This document shows positions 43,877 through 53,640 of a stretch of 64,000 nt of DNA, in pieces. This DNA comes from Siccirubricoccus phaeus (GTDB lineage: Bacteria; Pseudomonadota; Alphaproteobacteria; Acetobacterales; Acetobacteraceae). The DNA lies in NCBI RefSeq assembly GCF_008360935.1, contig NZ_SRXO01000012.1, positions 62,001-126,000 on the forward strand. The letters run 5' to 3'. The translations under genes were made by a program, and so were the position numbers. Below the pieces are notes generated by a model, which was not told where the DNA came from, searched no databases, and saw only the letters and a program-made list of their open reading frames with translations. Each line of letters begins with the position of its first letter. The stretch's first letter is position 1.

Positions 43877-44027
43877 TGCCGCACTCGCATCGGGCACTGC
43901 TTCGGCAAGCTCAAGCGCGTCAGGCGCGCCGCCTTCCGATGCGGGAAACCGCCCGGACCTACGCTGCCTTCATCACGCCCGCCGGCGCCCTGCTCTGGAC
44001 CGGATCCGTCCACACCACCCAGCAGCT
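43877..44027 (+). pseudogene. Remnant of an IS5-like transposase C-terminus
   Basis: In one frame the DNA reads RTRIGHCFGKLKRVRRAAFR-CGK (43889 onward), then one frame over from 43948 it reads TARTYAAFITPAGALLWTG. Together this matches the C-terminal block of IS5/IS427-type transposases (RCFGKLKxxRRIATRYDKTAxxYLAFVTLAAxxLW). One missing A near 43946 would restore the frame. No N-terminal DDE part or intact inverted repeats can be recognised, so it is a scar. The rest of the 43676-44073 gap has no gene. Confidence 0.65.
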
Positions 44028-44073
44028 CGGGGCAAGCGCCAGCTCTCGCGTGAGGCCCCTCAGCGCGGCGGCG

Positions 44074-45291
44074 CTACGCCTCGAACCCCGCCACCGCCAG
44101 GATCGTGGCCAGGCTCGCCGCCATGCCGCGCAGGCACTCGCCCTTCTCCACGTCGATCCACTCCTCCAGCGAATGCGCCCGCCCGCCGCGCCCGCCACTG
44201 CCGATGCGCAGCGCCGGAATGCCGAGACTCATCGGGATGTTCGCATCGGTGGAGGAGCTTTCGAACACCGGGATATAGCCCTCCGCCGCCACCGCCGCGG
44301 CGGCAAGCTGCGCCATCGTCGAATCCCGCGGCGTCGCCCCGGCCGGCCGGTCGCCGATCGGGGCGATCTCCACCGTCACGGCCCCCTCCCGCGTCGAGCG
44401 CGCCGCGTTCTCGGCCGCCACCGCCGCCGCCACGCCGTCCAGGAACTCGCCCTCCAGCCGCGCCAGCTCGGCGGCGGACTCGCTGCGCAGATCCACCTCC
44501 ATCCAGACCGCGTTCGGGATGGCGTTCACCGAGGTGCCGCCGCCGAGGACGCTGACGCAATGCGTCGTCTTCGGCGCGCCCGGCGCCGCCAGCCCGGCCA
44601 GCGCCAGGCTGGCCCGCGCCATGGCATAGGCCGGGTTCACCAGGCCGAAAGCGCCGAAGCTGTGCCCGCCCGGCCCGCGGAACACCACGCGGAACCGCTT
44701 GCTGCCGACGCCGCCGGTGACGATGCGGTCCACCTCCGGGCTGTCCACGGTGAAGAAGGCGTCGATCCGGTCGCGGTGCCGCCCCTCCTGGAAGAAATGC
44801 CGCACGCCACGCAAATCGCCCAGCCCCTCCTCCCCCACATCGCCGAGGAAGAGCAGGTCGCAGCGCGTCACGATGCCGGCCGCATCCATGGCCCGCAGGA
44901 AGGCGAGGTTGACGGCCAGGCTCCGCGTATCGTCGCCGATGCCGGGGGCGAAGAGCTTCGTCCCCTGCCGCCGCACGCGCACATCCGTGCCCTCGGGGAA
45001 GACGGTGTCCAGATGCGCGGCCACCACCACGGTCCGGCCATTGCCGCTGCCCCGCCGGCGGCCCATCACATTGCCGACGGCATCCTGCTCCACCTCCGCC
45101 AGCCCATGCGCCCGCAGCATCTCCAGATAGGCGCTGGCGCGCGCCGCCTCCTGGAAGGGCGGGCTGGGGATTTCGGTCAGGCGGATGGTGTCCTCGACGG
45201 TGCGCTCATGCTCCGCCGCCAGCACCTCCAGCGCCGCCCGGAACCGGGGATGGGCGCGGATGCGGGCGATGGTCTCGGCGGCGTCCTGCAT
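44074..45291 (-). CDS. M20 family metallopeptidase
   Basis: The 405-residue product follows the M20 plan: TEIPSPPFQE, VVVAAHLDTVFPEGTDV (first metal histidine and Asp), APGIGDDTRSLAVNLAFLRAM, GDVGEEGLGDLRGVRHF (general-base and metal glutamates), GPGGHSFGAFG for the dimerisation domain and RAHSLEEWID near the end. M20 enzymes hydrolyse dipeptides, N-acyl amino acids or carbamoyl compounds with two zincs. GGAGG precedes ATG 45291. The exact substrate is unknown. Cytoplasmic. Confidence 0.92.
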   Translation of the reverse strand: MQDAAETIARIRAHPRFRAALEVLAAEHERTVEDTIRLTEIPSPPFQEAARASAYLEMLRAHGLAEVEQDAVGNVMGRRRGSGNGRTVVVAAHLDTVFPEGTDVRVRRQGTKLFAPGIGDDTRSLAVNLAFLRAMDAAGIVTRCDLLFLGDVGEEGLGDLRGVRHFFQEGRHRDRIDAFFTVDSPEVDRIVTGGVGSKRFRVVFRGPGGHSFGAFGLVNPAYAMARASLALAGLAAPGAPKTTHCVSVLGGGTSVNAIPNAVWMEVDLRSESAAELARLEGEFLDGVAAAVAAENAARSTREGAVTVEIAPIGDRPAGATPRDSTMAQLAAAAVAAEGYIPVFESSSTDANIPMSLGIPALRIGSGGRGGRAHSLEEWIDVEKGECLRGMAASLATILAVAGFEA

Positions 45292-45398
45292 GCGGCCTCC
45301 GCACCCCGGCGCGCAGCAGGTCGTGCCAGGGCGCCATTCAGGGTTCCTCAATCGACATAGCCTATCCCTCCCACCACTGACAGGGAAAGGCGGCAAAA

Positions 45399-47480
45399 AT
45401 GCGCATCAGAACGCTCTTCGGCGCGGCCATGGCCGCGATCGCCATCGTCGGGCTTGCCGTCGGCGGCGGCATCGCGCTGCAGCAATGGCAGCGCGGCGCC
45501 GCGGCGCGGGAGGCGGCGCAGCTCACCCGTGCGGCGAAGGACCTGCTGCGGCTGATCGAAACCCTGGTGATCGAGCGCGGCAATTACGTCATCCGCGTCG
45601 CCGTGCCCACGCCCGCCGAGCCCGAGGTGATCGAGCGGCTGCAAGGCATCCAGCGGCAGACCGATGCGGCCCTGGCGGCGGTGCTGGAGGGGCTGCGGCA
45701 GAGCGGAGAGGAAAGCCTCGCCGCGCATCGCGCGCCGCTGGCCGGCCTTGCCGGGGAGCTCGCCACGCTGCGCCGGGACGTCATGGCCGCCATCCGCCTG
45801 CCCTGGGCGGAGCGCGCCGGCAGCCTCCAGGTGCGGCCGGCGCGGGAGATGAATGCGATGCTCGGCAAGGTGGTGGCGGCGCTGGATGCCGGCCACCGCA
45901 CCATCGCGGCGCAGACCGGGGAGCTGGACGCGATGCTGCGCATCGCCCGCAGCACCTGGGAGATGCGGGAGGCGGCGAGCCGCCGCATCCTGCCGATTTC
46001 CACCGCCCTCTCCTCCCGCCGCGCGATGACGCCGGCGGAGCTGGAAAGCGTCGCCGCTGCCAGCGGCGGCACGCTTGGCGCCTGGCGCTCGATTCGCGAG
46101 ATGATCGGCGTCGCCGGTCGCCCGCCCCGCCTGGCGGCGGCCGAAACCGAGGTGCAGCGCCGCTATTTCGAGGCAACGGAGGCGCAGCTCCGTACCCTGC
46201 TGGAGGCCGGGCGCGCGGGCAGCACCTACCCGATGACCCCGGCGGAATTCACCGGCTTCGCCACCCCCTCGATGCAGGAGCTGCTGCGGGTGCGCGACGC
46301 CGCGCTGGAGGAGGCGCTGGACCGGGCGACGGCCATGGCAGGCGCGGCGCAGGGCTGGTTCCTGCTCGCCCTGCTCGGCACGCTCGGCCTCGCCGCTTTG
46401 CTCTGCGGCCTGACCCTGCTGCTGGCGCGGCGGGTGGTGGCGCCGGTCGCGACGCTGACCGCGACGGTGGAGACCCTGGCCCGCGGCGAGCACGGCATCA
46501 CCGTGCCGCACCAGGCCCGCGGCGATGAGATCGGCAGCATGGCCAAGGCGGTGGAGGTGCTGCGCGCCGGCGCCGCCGAGGCCGCTGCGCTCGCCGCGCG
46601 CGTCGCCGCCGAGCAGGCGGAAAAGGTGGCGCGGGCGGAGAAGCTGCGGGCCGAAATCCACCGCTTCGAGACCGAGATGGCGGAAGGGCTGGGGCATTTC
46701 GTCGCCGCCGCGGCGCCGCTGGAAAACACCGCGGACGCGCTGGCCGGCGCGGCGGAGACCGCACGCAACCAGGCCCAGGCCATGTCCGGCGCGGCCGGCA
46801 GCGCCTCGGCCAATGTGCAGACCGTCGCCGCCTCGGCGGAGGAGCTGGCGGCGAGCATCGCCGAGGTGGCGCGGCAGATCACCGACAGCGCCCGCGTCGC
46901 CCGCCGCGCCGCGGAGGATGCGGCGGCGACCGATGCCGCGGTGACGGGGCTGAGCGACACGGCGCAGCGGATCGGCGAGGTGGTGGGGCTGATCTCCTCC
47001 ATCGCCGGCCAGACCAACCTGCTGGCGCTGAATGCCACCATCGAATCGGCGCGGGCGGGGGAGGCCGGCAAGGGCTTCGCCGTCGTCGCGGGAGAGGTGA
47101 AGGCGCTGGCGGCGCAGACCGCCAGGGCGACGGAGCAGATCGGCGCGCAGATCGCCGCCATGCAGGCAGAAACCGGCCGGGCGGTGGAAGCGATCCGCGG
47201 CATCGCCCGCACCATCGAGGAGCTGAACGGCATCTCCGCCCAGGTGGCGGCGGCGGCGGAGGAGCAGGCGGCGGCGACGCAGGAGATCGGCCGCGCCGTG
47301 GCCCAGGCGGCGGCGGGGACCGAGGAGGTCAGCCGGCAGACGATGGGCGTGCTGGAAGGGGCGGAAAAGGCGGGCGCCGCGACGGTGGAGCTGCGCCAGG
47401 CCTCGGGCGGGCTGACGCGGCAGGCGGATGTGCTGCGGGGGACGGTGGATGGGTTTTTGGCGGTGGTGCGCGCGGCTTAG
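45399..47480 (+). CDS. Methyl-accepting chemotaxis protein
   Basis: The 693-residue product has a membrane segment at about residues 7-27, a roughly 290-residue periplasmic sensor region that looks all-helical, a second membrane segment at about 318-340, a HAMP domain ([24 protein letters not shown]) and a long MCP signalling domain with hairpin tip [20 protein letters not shown] near residue 530. It would sense a periplasmic ligand and regulate CheA. No che genes are nearby. The C-terminus lacks an obvious CheR/CheB pentapeptide. Confidence 0.95.
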   Translation: MRIRTLFGAAMAAIAIVGLAVGGGIALQQWQRGAAAREAAQLTRAAKDLLRLIETLVIERGNYVIRVAVPTPAEPEVIERLQGIQRQTDAALAAVLEGLRQSGEESLAAHRAPLAGLAGELATLRRDVMAAIRLPWAERAGSLQVRPAREMNAMLGKVVAALDAGHRTIAAQTGELDAMLRIARSTWEMREAASRRILPISTALSSRRAMTPAELESVAAASGGTLGAWRSIREMIGVAGRPPRLAAAETEVQRRYFEATEAQLRTLLEAGRAGSTYPMTPAEFTGFATPSMQELLRVRDAALEEALDRATAMAGAAQGWFLLALLGTLGLAALLCGLTLLLARRVVAPVATLTATVETLARGEHGITVPHQARGDEIGSMAKAVEVLRAGAAEAAALAARVAAEQAEKVARAEKLRAEIHRFETEMAEGLGHFVAAAAPLENTADALAGAAETARNQAQAMSGAAGSASANVQTVAASAEELAASIAEVARQITDSARVARRAAEDAAATDAAVTGLSDTAQRIGEVVGLISSIAGQTNLLALNATIESARAGEAGKGFAVVAGEVKALAAQTARATEQIGAQIAAMQAETGRAVEAIRGIARTIEELNGISAQVAAAAEEQAAATQEIGRAVAQAAAGTEEVSRQTMGVLEGAEKAGAATVELRQASGGLTRQADVLRGTVDGFLAVVRAA

Positions 47481-47507
47481 CTCGAGGGGGACGCCGCCCC
47501 CCTCGAG
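47481..47507 (+). terminator. Perfect 10-bp hairpin directly after the chemoreceptor gene
   Basis: Arms CTCGAGGGGG (47481-47490) and CCCCCTCGAG (47498-47507) start at the first base after the stop codon. No U tract follows. It is followed by the 47520-47575 segment, which is also found after the IclR gene. Confidence 0.65.
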
Positions 47508-47610
47508 CTCCCTCTGCCAAAGGCCGAAGGGCCTTTGGAAACCTCGAGTTTGGCGTCTCGCCCGTCGCGCCTGGAATTCATGGGTTCAAACGGCCCTTCG
47601 GGCATCCAAC

Positions 47611-48798
<1,188 letters not shown>

Positions 48799-48825
48799 TC
48801 AACTGCGGGATGCCGGCCGGCCTAA

Positions 48826-49025
48826 GAGCCTGCCGCAAAAGGGCCTGCGGCGTGTCCTGGCGGGTCTTTTCCCCCCTGGCGTCATGCGCCAGCCTGCTGG
48901 TCGCATGACGTCGGCGAACTTGCCGACGCAACCAGCATTGGCCGCGTTGTGGCGGCCGTGCCGCGACCCTGGCCAGGATGCAAATCCCTCGCCAATCCAT
49001 CGCCGGAACCCGCTTGCGACAGGCT
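48826..49025. repeat. Dispersed repeat family 3 (about 190 bp), copy 2
   Basis: It is homologous to 13330-13511, in the same orientation. Ends are inverted: GAGCCTGCCGCAA at the left and TTGCGACAGGCTC at the right. Internally CTGGCGGGTCTTTTCC, CTGGCGTCATGCGCCAGC and CAAATCCCTCGCCAAT are conserved. It lies upstream of ccrM and abuts a diverged family-2 repeat. The remaining bases up to 49225 show no gene. Confidence 0.75.
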
Positions 49026-49031
49026 CCGACT

Positions 49032-49112
49032 CTGGTTCCGCAGCCCCGCGGACTTCGCCCCTGGCCCGCCATGCCCGCCGGGCCGCGCTCTTCGCCGGCG
49101 AACGCCGCGGGC
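49032..49112. repeat. Dispersed repeat family 2, diverged inverted copy
   Basis: GGTTCCGCAGCCCCGCGGAC, then TCGCCCCTGGCCC and a final CGGCGAACGCCGCGGGCAGGA align with 50611-50728 and the reverse complement of 32652-32768, with many changes. Confidence 0.5.
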
Positions 49113-49225
49113 AGGAAGCCCTGGCCGCCGGTCCACGCCGACGGCAGTGCGGATCAGCAGCCAGCCGGGTCTTTCGCGGCGGGTGAGTCGCACCGCCAGG
49201 CGCTCCGCCCTTCGGCGATCGCGCG

Positions 49226-50200
49226 CTACCCCAGCGTGATCTTCGCCTCGCGCACCACCTCGCCCCAGCGGCGATACTCGGTGGCCATGAAGTCGGCGAA
49301 TTCCGCGGCGCCGAGCGGCGCCGGCTGGATGGAGAAGCTCTGCAGCCGCTCCTTCACCTCCGGCGTCCCGAAGCCTTCCAGGATGGCCTCGGCGACGCGC
49401 TGGAGGATCGGCGCCGGGGTGCCGGCGGGGGCCTGCACGCCCCACCAGATCATGGCGGCGAAGCCGGGCATGTTGGCGGCCTCCGCCACGGTCGGGATCT
49501 CGGGCGCGGAGTACCAGCGCTCGGCGCTGGTCACCGCCAGGACCTTCAGCTTCCCCTCCCGCGCCTGGGGCAGGTAGGCGGGCAGGTTGTCGTGCACCAC
49601 GTCGAGGCGGCCGGCGAGCAGGTCGGTCATCATCGGCGCGGTGCCGCGATAGGGGATGTGCTGCAGGGAAAGCCCGGCGGCGCGGTTGATGGATTCGCCG
49701 ATCAGGTGGCCGGAGGTGCCGTTGCCCGGGCTGCCCATGGTCAGCGCGCCGGGGCGGGACCGGATGAGGTCGAAGGCCTCCTGCAGCGTGTTCACCGGCA
49801 GGTCGGCGCGCACCGCGATGCAATTCGGCGTGTGGCAGGTGCGGGCGACCGGCGCCAGATCCTTCACCGGGTCATAGCCCAGGCCGGTGTAAAGGTGCGG
49901 GCCCATCACCGCGGCGCTGATGGTGGTGATCAGCAGGGTGTAGCCGTCCGGGGCGGATTTCGCGACCGCCTCGGCACCGATATTGCCGCCGGCGCCACCG
50001 CGGTTTTCCGCCACCACCGGCTGGCCGATGCGGGCGCCGATGACGGCCGCGGTGGTGCGGCCCACCGCATCCGTGGAGGCGCCGGGCGGGAAGGGGATGA
50101 CCATGCGCACCGGCCGGTTCGGCCAGGGGCCGCTCTGCGCCAGGGCGGGGGTGGCGAGCAGCGGCAATGTCGCAAGCAAGGCACGGCGAGTGGTGGTCAT
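49226..50200 (-). CDS. Bug/TctC-family periplasmic solute-binding protein
   Basis: The 324-residue product has a signal peptide with twin arginines (TTTRRALLATLPLLATPALA) and Bug signatures PVRMVIPFPPGASTDAVGR, VVAENRGGAGGNIGAEAVA, LTMGSPGNGTSGHLIGESI, LQHIPYRGTAPMMTDL and APEIPTVAEAANMPG. GAGGA precedes ATG 50200. Upstream is an AT-rich patch (50265-50315) that may hold its promoter. Ligand unknown; no membrane partners nearby. Confidence 0.92.
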   Translation of the reverse strand: MTTTRRALLATLPLLATPALAQSGPWPNRPVRMVIPFPPGASTDAVGRTTAAVIGARIGQPVVAENRGGAGGNIGAEAVAKSAPDGYTLLITTISAAVMGPHLYTGLGYDPVKDLAPVARTCHTPNCIAVRADLPVNTLQEAFDLIRSRPGALTMGSPGNGTSGHLIGESINRAAGLSLQHIPYRGTAPMMTDLLAGRLDVVHDNLPAYLPQAREGKLKVLAVTSAERWYSAPEIPTVAEAANMPGFAAMIWWGVQAPAGTPAPILQRVAEAILEGFGTPEVKERLQSFSIQPAPLGAAEFADFMATEYRRWGEVVREAKITLG

Positions 50201-50342
50201 CTGGTCCTCGGCTACCGTTTTGCAGTGCAGCACAGCAAGCGGCGTGCCTGAGGGCAAGAGAGAGCGCGCAGAAAAACGTGGTTTACGGGATAATAATCAT
50301 CGAAAATCGTGTTTCGCGGCGCCGGCGGCCTGGGCGCGGGCG

Positions 50343-50475
50343 ACGGCAAAGGCTTCCCGCTTCGGGACGCGGTCGCTCGATCGCCGGACCGAAAGCGTGA
50401 TCACGGGGCCGGACAAGGCGCCGGCAGCCGGGGTGCGAGCAACGGCAAAGGCTTCCCGCCCCGGAGCGCGAACAC
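50343..50475. repeat. Direct repeat pair, 99-bp period
   Basis: ACGGCAAAGGCTTCCCGC occurs at 50343-50360 and again at 50442-50459, each followed by related GC-rich sequence. The two lie in the 542-base gap between a Bug gene and the PHP gene, where no gene is recognised. Confidence 0.6.
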
Positions 50476-50610
50476 CCGAGTTCCCCACCGCAAGCCTGCT
50501 CGCATGCGCGGGCGCGGAGGCCTCCGGCTCAGCAACACCGCCGCCCGGGCCGGCCCGACCGCACAGCGCAGATCACGCGACCGAAAGAAGGGCCCGGGGG
50601 CCGGATACCT

Positions 50611-50728
50611 GGTATCCCGCTTCCGCAGTCCTGCGGACTTCGTTCCCAGGCCACCAGCTTGTGCCTTCAATGGCCTGCTTGGCCGCTGCGTTCGCTGGAC
50701 ATCCAGCGAACGCAGCGGGCAGGACACC
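50611..50728. repeat. Dispersed repeat family 2, inverted copy
   Basis: This is the reverse complement of the copies at 32652-32768 and 34090-34206. It has TTCCGCAGTCCTGCGGACTT, CAATGGCCTGCTTGG, hairpin TTCGCTGGACATCCAGCGAA and end GGACAC. It is followed by a 20-bp mini CTAG hairpin (AGAGC-ATCTTC-GCTCT) whose CTAG at 50743 carries the stop of the PHP gene. Confidence 0.78.
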
Positions 50729-50742
50729 AGAGCATCTTCGCT

Positions 50743-51645
50743 CTAGTCGAACCAGACCGGGTTGGACCAGGCCTGCCGCCCCGCCGCATCCGCCACCACG
50801 ATGCGGGCGAAGCCGCCGGGGCGCAGCTTTTCCAGCTTCAGCGTCGCCTCCCGCTGCCCCGGTGTCACGGATTGCACGGCACGGGAGCCGCGGCCGAGCG
50901 CCATGATGCTGGCAGCCTCCGAACACCGGATGGTGACGCTCTCCGCCCCCCATTCGATGTGCTCGATGCGCGGCCCCTGGGTGGCGTAGAAGGCGCCGGC
51001 CTGCAGCGCCGCCAGCAGCGCCGCCGGCTCATTCGCCGCGGCCTTCACCATCAGCCAGCCGCCGAAGGCGTCGTCGCAGGCGAAATGCGCGTCATCCACC
51101 GCCAGGATGGTCACCCGCCGCCCCTCGGCCAGGAGCTGGTCCACCAGATAGGTGCCGTCGCCACGCGCCGTGCGCAGGGCGGAGGTGTGGTTGTAGATCT
51201 CCACCGCCCGGGCCCCGGGCAGGCTGTCGGCATCCGCCGTCGTCAGCGCGTACCAGCCGGGATGCGGGATGGCGACGAAGGCGCCGGCCGCCACCGCCCG
51301 CGCCGCCAGCGCCGGGCCGGTTTCCGCCGCGCCGGTCGGCGCGAAATCGAAGGGCAGGCCCACCGCCAGGATGTGCCACAGCTCGCCAAGGCCGGTGGCC
51401 GGGGCGTGCAGCTCCGCGCCGATCAGGGTGGTGAAGCCGGGGGTGCGGAAGGGACGGGTATCGGTGATGGGGAAGCCGTATTTCGCCATGAAATGGTCGG
51501 TCAGGGCGAGGAAGTCGTAGCCCGCTTCCCGATAGGCGGCGCAGACCTCCTCCGGCCCGCGCACCCCGTCCGAGCGGGTGGAATGGGTGTGGATATTGCC
51601 CTTCCAGAAGCGGCCGGGCGTGGCGAAGGCGGGATCCTGCGGCAT
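50743..51645 (-). CDS. PHP-domain metallophosphoesterase
   Basis: The 300-residue product has the PHP-domain metal motifs: NIHTHSTRSDGVRGPEEVC (HTH), DFLALTDHF, IGAELHAPA, VAIPHPGWYAL and ILAVDDAHF. PHP proteins hydrolyse phosphoesters in nucleotides, histidinol phosphate or nucleic acids. ATG 51645 immediately precedes the domain; no strong ribosome-binding site is seen and the upstream open frame runs into the neighbouring repeat gene. Its stop TAG lies in a CTAG at the edge of a repeat. Confidence 0.85.
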   Translation of the reverse strand: MPQDPAFATPGRFWKGNIHTHSTRSDGVRGPEEVCAAYREAGYDFLALTDHFMAKYGFPITDTRPFRTPGFTTLIGAELHAPATGLGELWHILAVGLPFDFAPTGAAETGPALAARAVAAGAFVAIPHPGWYALTTADADSLPGARAVEIYNHTSALRTARGDGTYLVDQLLAEGRRVTILAVDDAHFACDDAFGGWLMVKAAANEPAALLAALQAGAFYATQGPRIEHIEWGAESVTIRCSEAASIMALGRGSRAVQSVTPGQREATLKLEKLRPGGFARIVVADAAGRQAWSNPVWFD

Positions 51646-51724
51646 GGCGGCAGGTGTAGGCCGGTCCCGGCCAGGGGGGAACCGGCGGCGTCCGGCCACC
51701 CCGCATTTCCCCGCCCCACGGAAG

Positions 51725-51739
51725 GGGTCTAGAAGACCC
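51725..51739. promoter_or_regulatory. Short palindrome between divergent genes
   Basis: GGGTCT-AGA-AGACCC lies 24 bases before the start of the repeat-containing secreted protein and 80 bases before the divergent PHP gene. It could be an operator or a leader hairpin. Assignment rests on symmetry alone. Confidence 0.35.
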
Positions 51740-51762
51740 GCATGACCTGTCCGGAGAGAAGC

Positions 51763-52329
51763 ATGCGGCGTTGGGTGATGCTCCTGATCCTTGGCCTGCC
51801 GCTTTCGGCCACCTTGGATGCTGGGGCGCAACCGCGCCCGGGGGATGCTGGGGCGCAACCGCGCCCGGGGGATGCTGGGGCGCAACCGCGCCCGGGGGAT
51901 GCCGGGGCGCAACCGCGCCCGGGGGATGCCGGGGCGCAACCGCGCCCGGGCCCGCCGCATGAATGGAGCTTCGGCGCCTGGACCGGCGGCATCTTCCCCG
52001 CCGCCGACAACGACACCCCCGCCTGCTTCGGCAGCCCAGTGGTGATCTTCACCCGCGACGTGGTGATGCGGGCGACGCCGCTGGACGTCGCCTACCGCCA
52101 GCGCAACATCGAGACGGTGGCCGCCACGCCCGATGGCGGGCTGGAATTCCGCTTCACCCCCGCGGCGCCGGTGATGAGCGCCATGGGCCCCCGCCCCGCC
52201 AATGATGCCAGCTTCGGCTGCGAGGGCGGGCCGAACGTGCTGCGCGTGGAACGCCGCGGGCCGGATGAGATCGTCTTCCCGAATTGCCGAGACTTCCCCT
52301 CCCCGCTCAAGCGCTGCGTGACGAAGTAG
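51763..52329 (+). CDS. Exported protein with five perfect nonapeptide repeats, function unknown
   Basis: The 188-residue product has a signal peptide (MRRWVMLLILGLPLSATL), then five copies of DAGAQPRPG, then a roughly 125-residue domain starting HEWSFGAWTGGIFPAADNDT, with four cysteines (ACFG, FGCEGG, NCRDF, KRCVTK) that may form disulfides in the periplasm. I do not recognise the C-terminal domain. GGAGAGAAGC precedes the start. The repeat would make a flexible Pro/Ala/Gln-rich linker. It is followed 11 bases later by the racemase-family gene. Confidence 0.75.
   Translation: MRRWVMLLILGLPLSATLDAGAQPRPGDAGAQPRPGDAGAQPRPGDAGAQPRPGDAGAQPRPGPPHEWSFGAWTGGIFPAADNDTPACFGSPVVIFTRDVVMRATPLDVAYRQRNIETVAATPDGGLEFRFTPAAPVMSAMGPRPANDASFGCEGGPNVLRVERRGPDEIVFPNCRDFPSPLKRCVTK
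51817..51951 (+). repeat. In-frame tandem repeat, five units of 27 bp
   Basis: The unit is GATGCTGGGGCGCAACCGCG followed by CCCGGGG; units 4 and 5 have GCC in place of GCT, a synonymous change, and the last base of unit 5 differs. All five encode DAGAQPRPG. Near identity and in-frame period suggest recent expansion under coding constraint. Confidence 0.95.
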
Positions 52330-52340
52330 GGGCTGCCGCC

Positions 52341-52973
52341 ATGCGCATCGCGCTGATCCACGCCCTCCGCCACTCCCCGCCGCCGATCGAGGCGGCCTTC
52401 GCCCGGGCCTGGCCGGAGGCGGCGCTGATGAACCTGCTGGACACCAGCCTTTCCGCCGATCTGGCCAAGGCAGGGAAGCTGGATGCGCGGATGACGGAGC
52501 GCTTCCTGACCCTGGCCCGCTATGCGACGGGAACGGGGGCGCAAGGGATTCTCTTCACCTGCTCCGCCTTCGGCCCCTGCATCGAGGCGGTGGCGGAAGC
52601 CCATGCCCCGCTGCCGGTGCTGAAGCCGAATGAGGCGATGATCGAGGAGGCCTGCGCCGCCGGGACGCGGATCGGGCTGCTGGCCACCTTTGCCCCGACG
52701 CTGGACAGCATGCCGCCGGAATTCCCGGAAGGGGTGACGGTGGTGCCGAAGCTGGCGGAAGGGGCGCTGGCGGCGCTCGATGCCGGCGATGCGGCGGCGC
52801 ATGACCGGCTGGCGGCGGAGGCGGCGACATCGCTGGCGGATTGCGACGTGATCGCGCTGGCGCAGTTCAGCCTGGCCCGGGCGGCGAAGCTGGTGGCGGA
52901 GGCGACGGGGAAGCCGGTCTTCACCACGCCGGACAGCGCGGTTAGGAAGCTGAGGCGGTTGCTGGGGGCGTAG
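52341..52973 (+). CDS. Aspartate/glutamate racemase-family protein
   Basis: The 210-residue product has the Asp/Glu racemase fold: IALIHALRHSPPPIEAAF, GAQGILFTCSAFGPCIEAVAEA with a catalytic-type cysteine in FTCSAFG, VLKPNEAMIEEA and CDVIALAQFSLA, where the usual second cysteine position is not clear. Relatives include AtsE-like and hydantoin-racemase-like proteins. Without a second cysteine it may not racemise. ATG 52341 begins the first strand. It is 11 bases after the repeat-protein gene and may be co-transcribed with it. Confidence 0.82.
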   Translation: MRIALIHALRHSPPPIEAAFARAWPEAALMNLLDTSLSADLAKAGKLDARMTERFLTLARYATGTGAQGILFTCSAFGPCIEAVAEAHAPLPVLKPNEAMIEEACAAGTRIGLLATFAPTLDSMPPEFPEGVTVVPKLAEGALAALDAGDAAAHDRLAAEAATSLADCDVIALAQFSLARAAKLVAEATGKPVFTTPDSAVRKLRRLLGA

Positions 52974-52976
52974 GTG

Positions 52977-53150
52977 TTGGGGGCTTCGTCCCCAAGCCCC
53001 CGGCAGAGGGCGCTGCCCTCTGCACTCCCGCCGGGGGGAAGGCTTCCCCCCGGACCCCGCCGCGAGTCGGCAGGTTCAACCAGCAAACTCACACCGGGGT
53101 CCGGGGACCGGTCCGGTCCCCGGCGGGGTCCAGGGGCGGAGCCCCTGGCA
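52977..53150. repeat. GC-rich 3' region with nested hairpins between convergent genes
   Basis: After the racemase stop comes TTGGGGGCTTCGTCCCCAA (52977-52995); before the bcp stop on the other strand comes CAGGGGC-TCC-GCCCCTG (53131-53147 in reverse). Between them a segment with AACCAGCAAACTCA and GGGGTCCGGGG recurs at 60435-60500 and, diverged, at 19255-19310. The hairpins probably terminate both convergent transcripts. Confidence 0.65.
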
Positions 53151-53624
53151 CTACAGCGCCGCGGCGGCCTTCAGCACCTCGCCCGCATGCGCGGCCGGCT
53201 TCACCTTGCGCCAGATCTTCACCAGCGTCCCATCCGCCCCGACCAGGAAGCTGCTGCGCTCCATTCCCATGTACTTCCTCCCGTACATGGATTTCTCCAC
53301 CCAGGTCCCGTAGGCCTCCGCCACCTTATGGTCCACATCGGAGGCCAGCGGGAATTCCAGCCCGAATTTCTGCGCGAATTTCTCGATGGGCGGCAGCTTG
53401 TCCGGGCTGACGCCAATCACCGTCAGCCCCAGCTTGCCGAGCTGCGGCAGGGCTTCCTGAATGCCGCAGGCCTGCTGGGTGCAGCCGGGCGTATCCGCCT
53501 TCGGGTAGAAATACAGCAGAAAGGGCCTGCCCTTCAGCGCCTCCAGGCTCACCTGCCGCCCGCCGCTGGCCGGCATGGAGAAATCCGGCGCCGGCGCGCC
53601 CTCGGCCAATTCCGTCCCGCTCAT
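53151..53624 (-). CDS. bcp: Thioredoxin-dependent peroxiredoxin (BCP/PrxQ type)
   Basis: The 157-residue product has the AhpC/TSA fold with peroxidatic Cys48 and probable resolving Cys53 (ADTPGCTQQACG), the 5-residue spacing of atypical two-cysteine BCP enzymes, plus FLLYFYPKAD and GMERSSFLVGADG. It reduces hydroperoxides using thioredoxin in the cytoplasm. ATG 53624 with GGGGGA upstream is chosen over ATG 53636. It lies 16 bases after glnE and is probably in the same transcript. Confidence 0.93.
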   Translation of the reverse strand: MSGTELAEGAPAPDFSMPASGGRQVSLEALKGRPFLLYFYPKADTPGCTQQACGIQEALPQLGKLGLTVIGVSPDKLPPIEKFAQKFGLEFPLASDVDHKVAEAYGTWVEKSMYGRKYMGMERSSFLVGADGTLVKIWRKVKPAAHAGEVLKAAAAL

Positions 53625-53640
53625 TCCGTCCCCCATCCCG

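Noticed and set aside
51817-51951. Possible CRISPR-like array because of five regular 27-bp units
   Set aside because: Units are directly adjacent with no spacers and are in frame in a signal-peptide protein.
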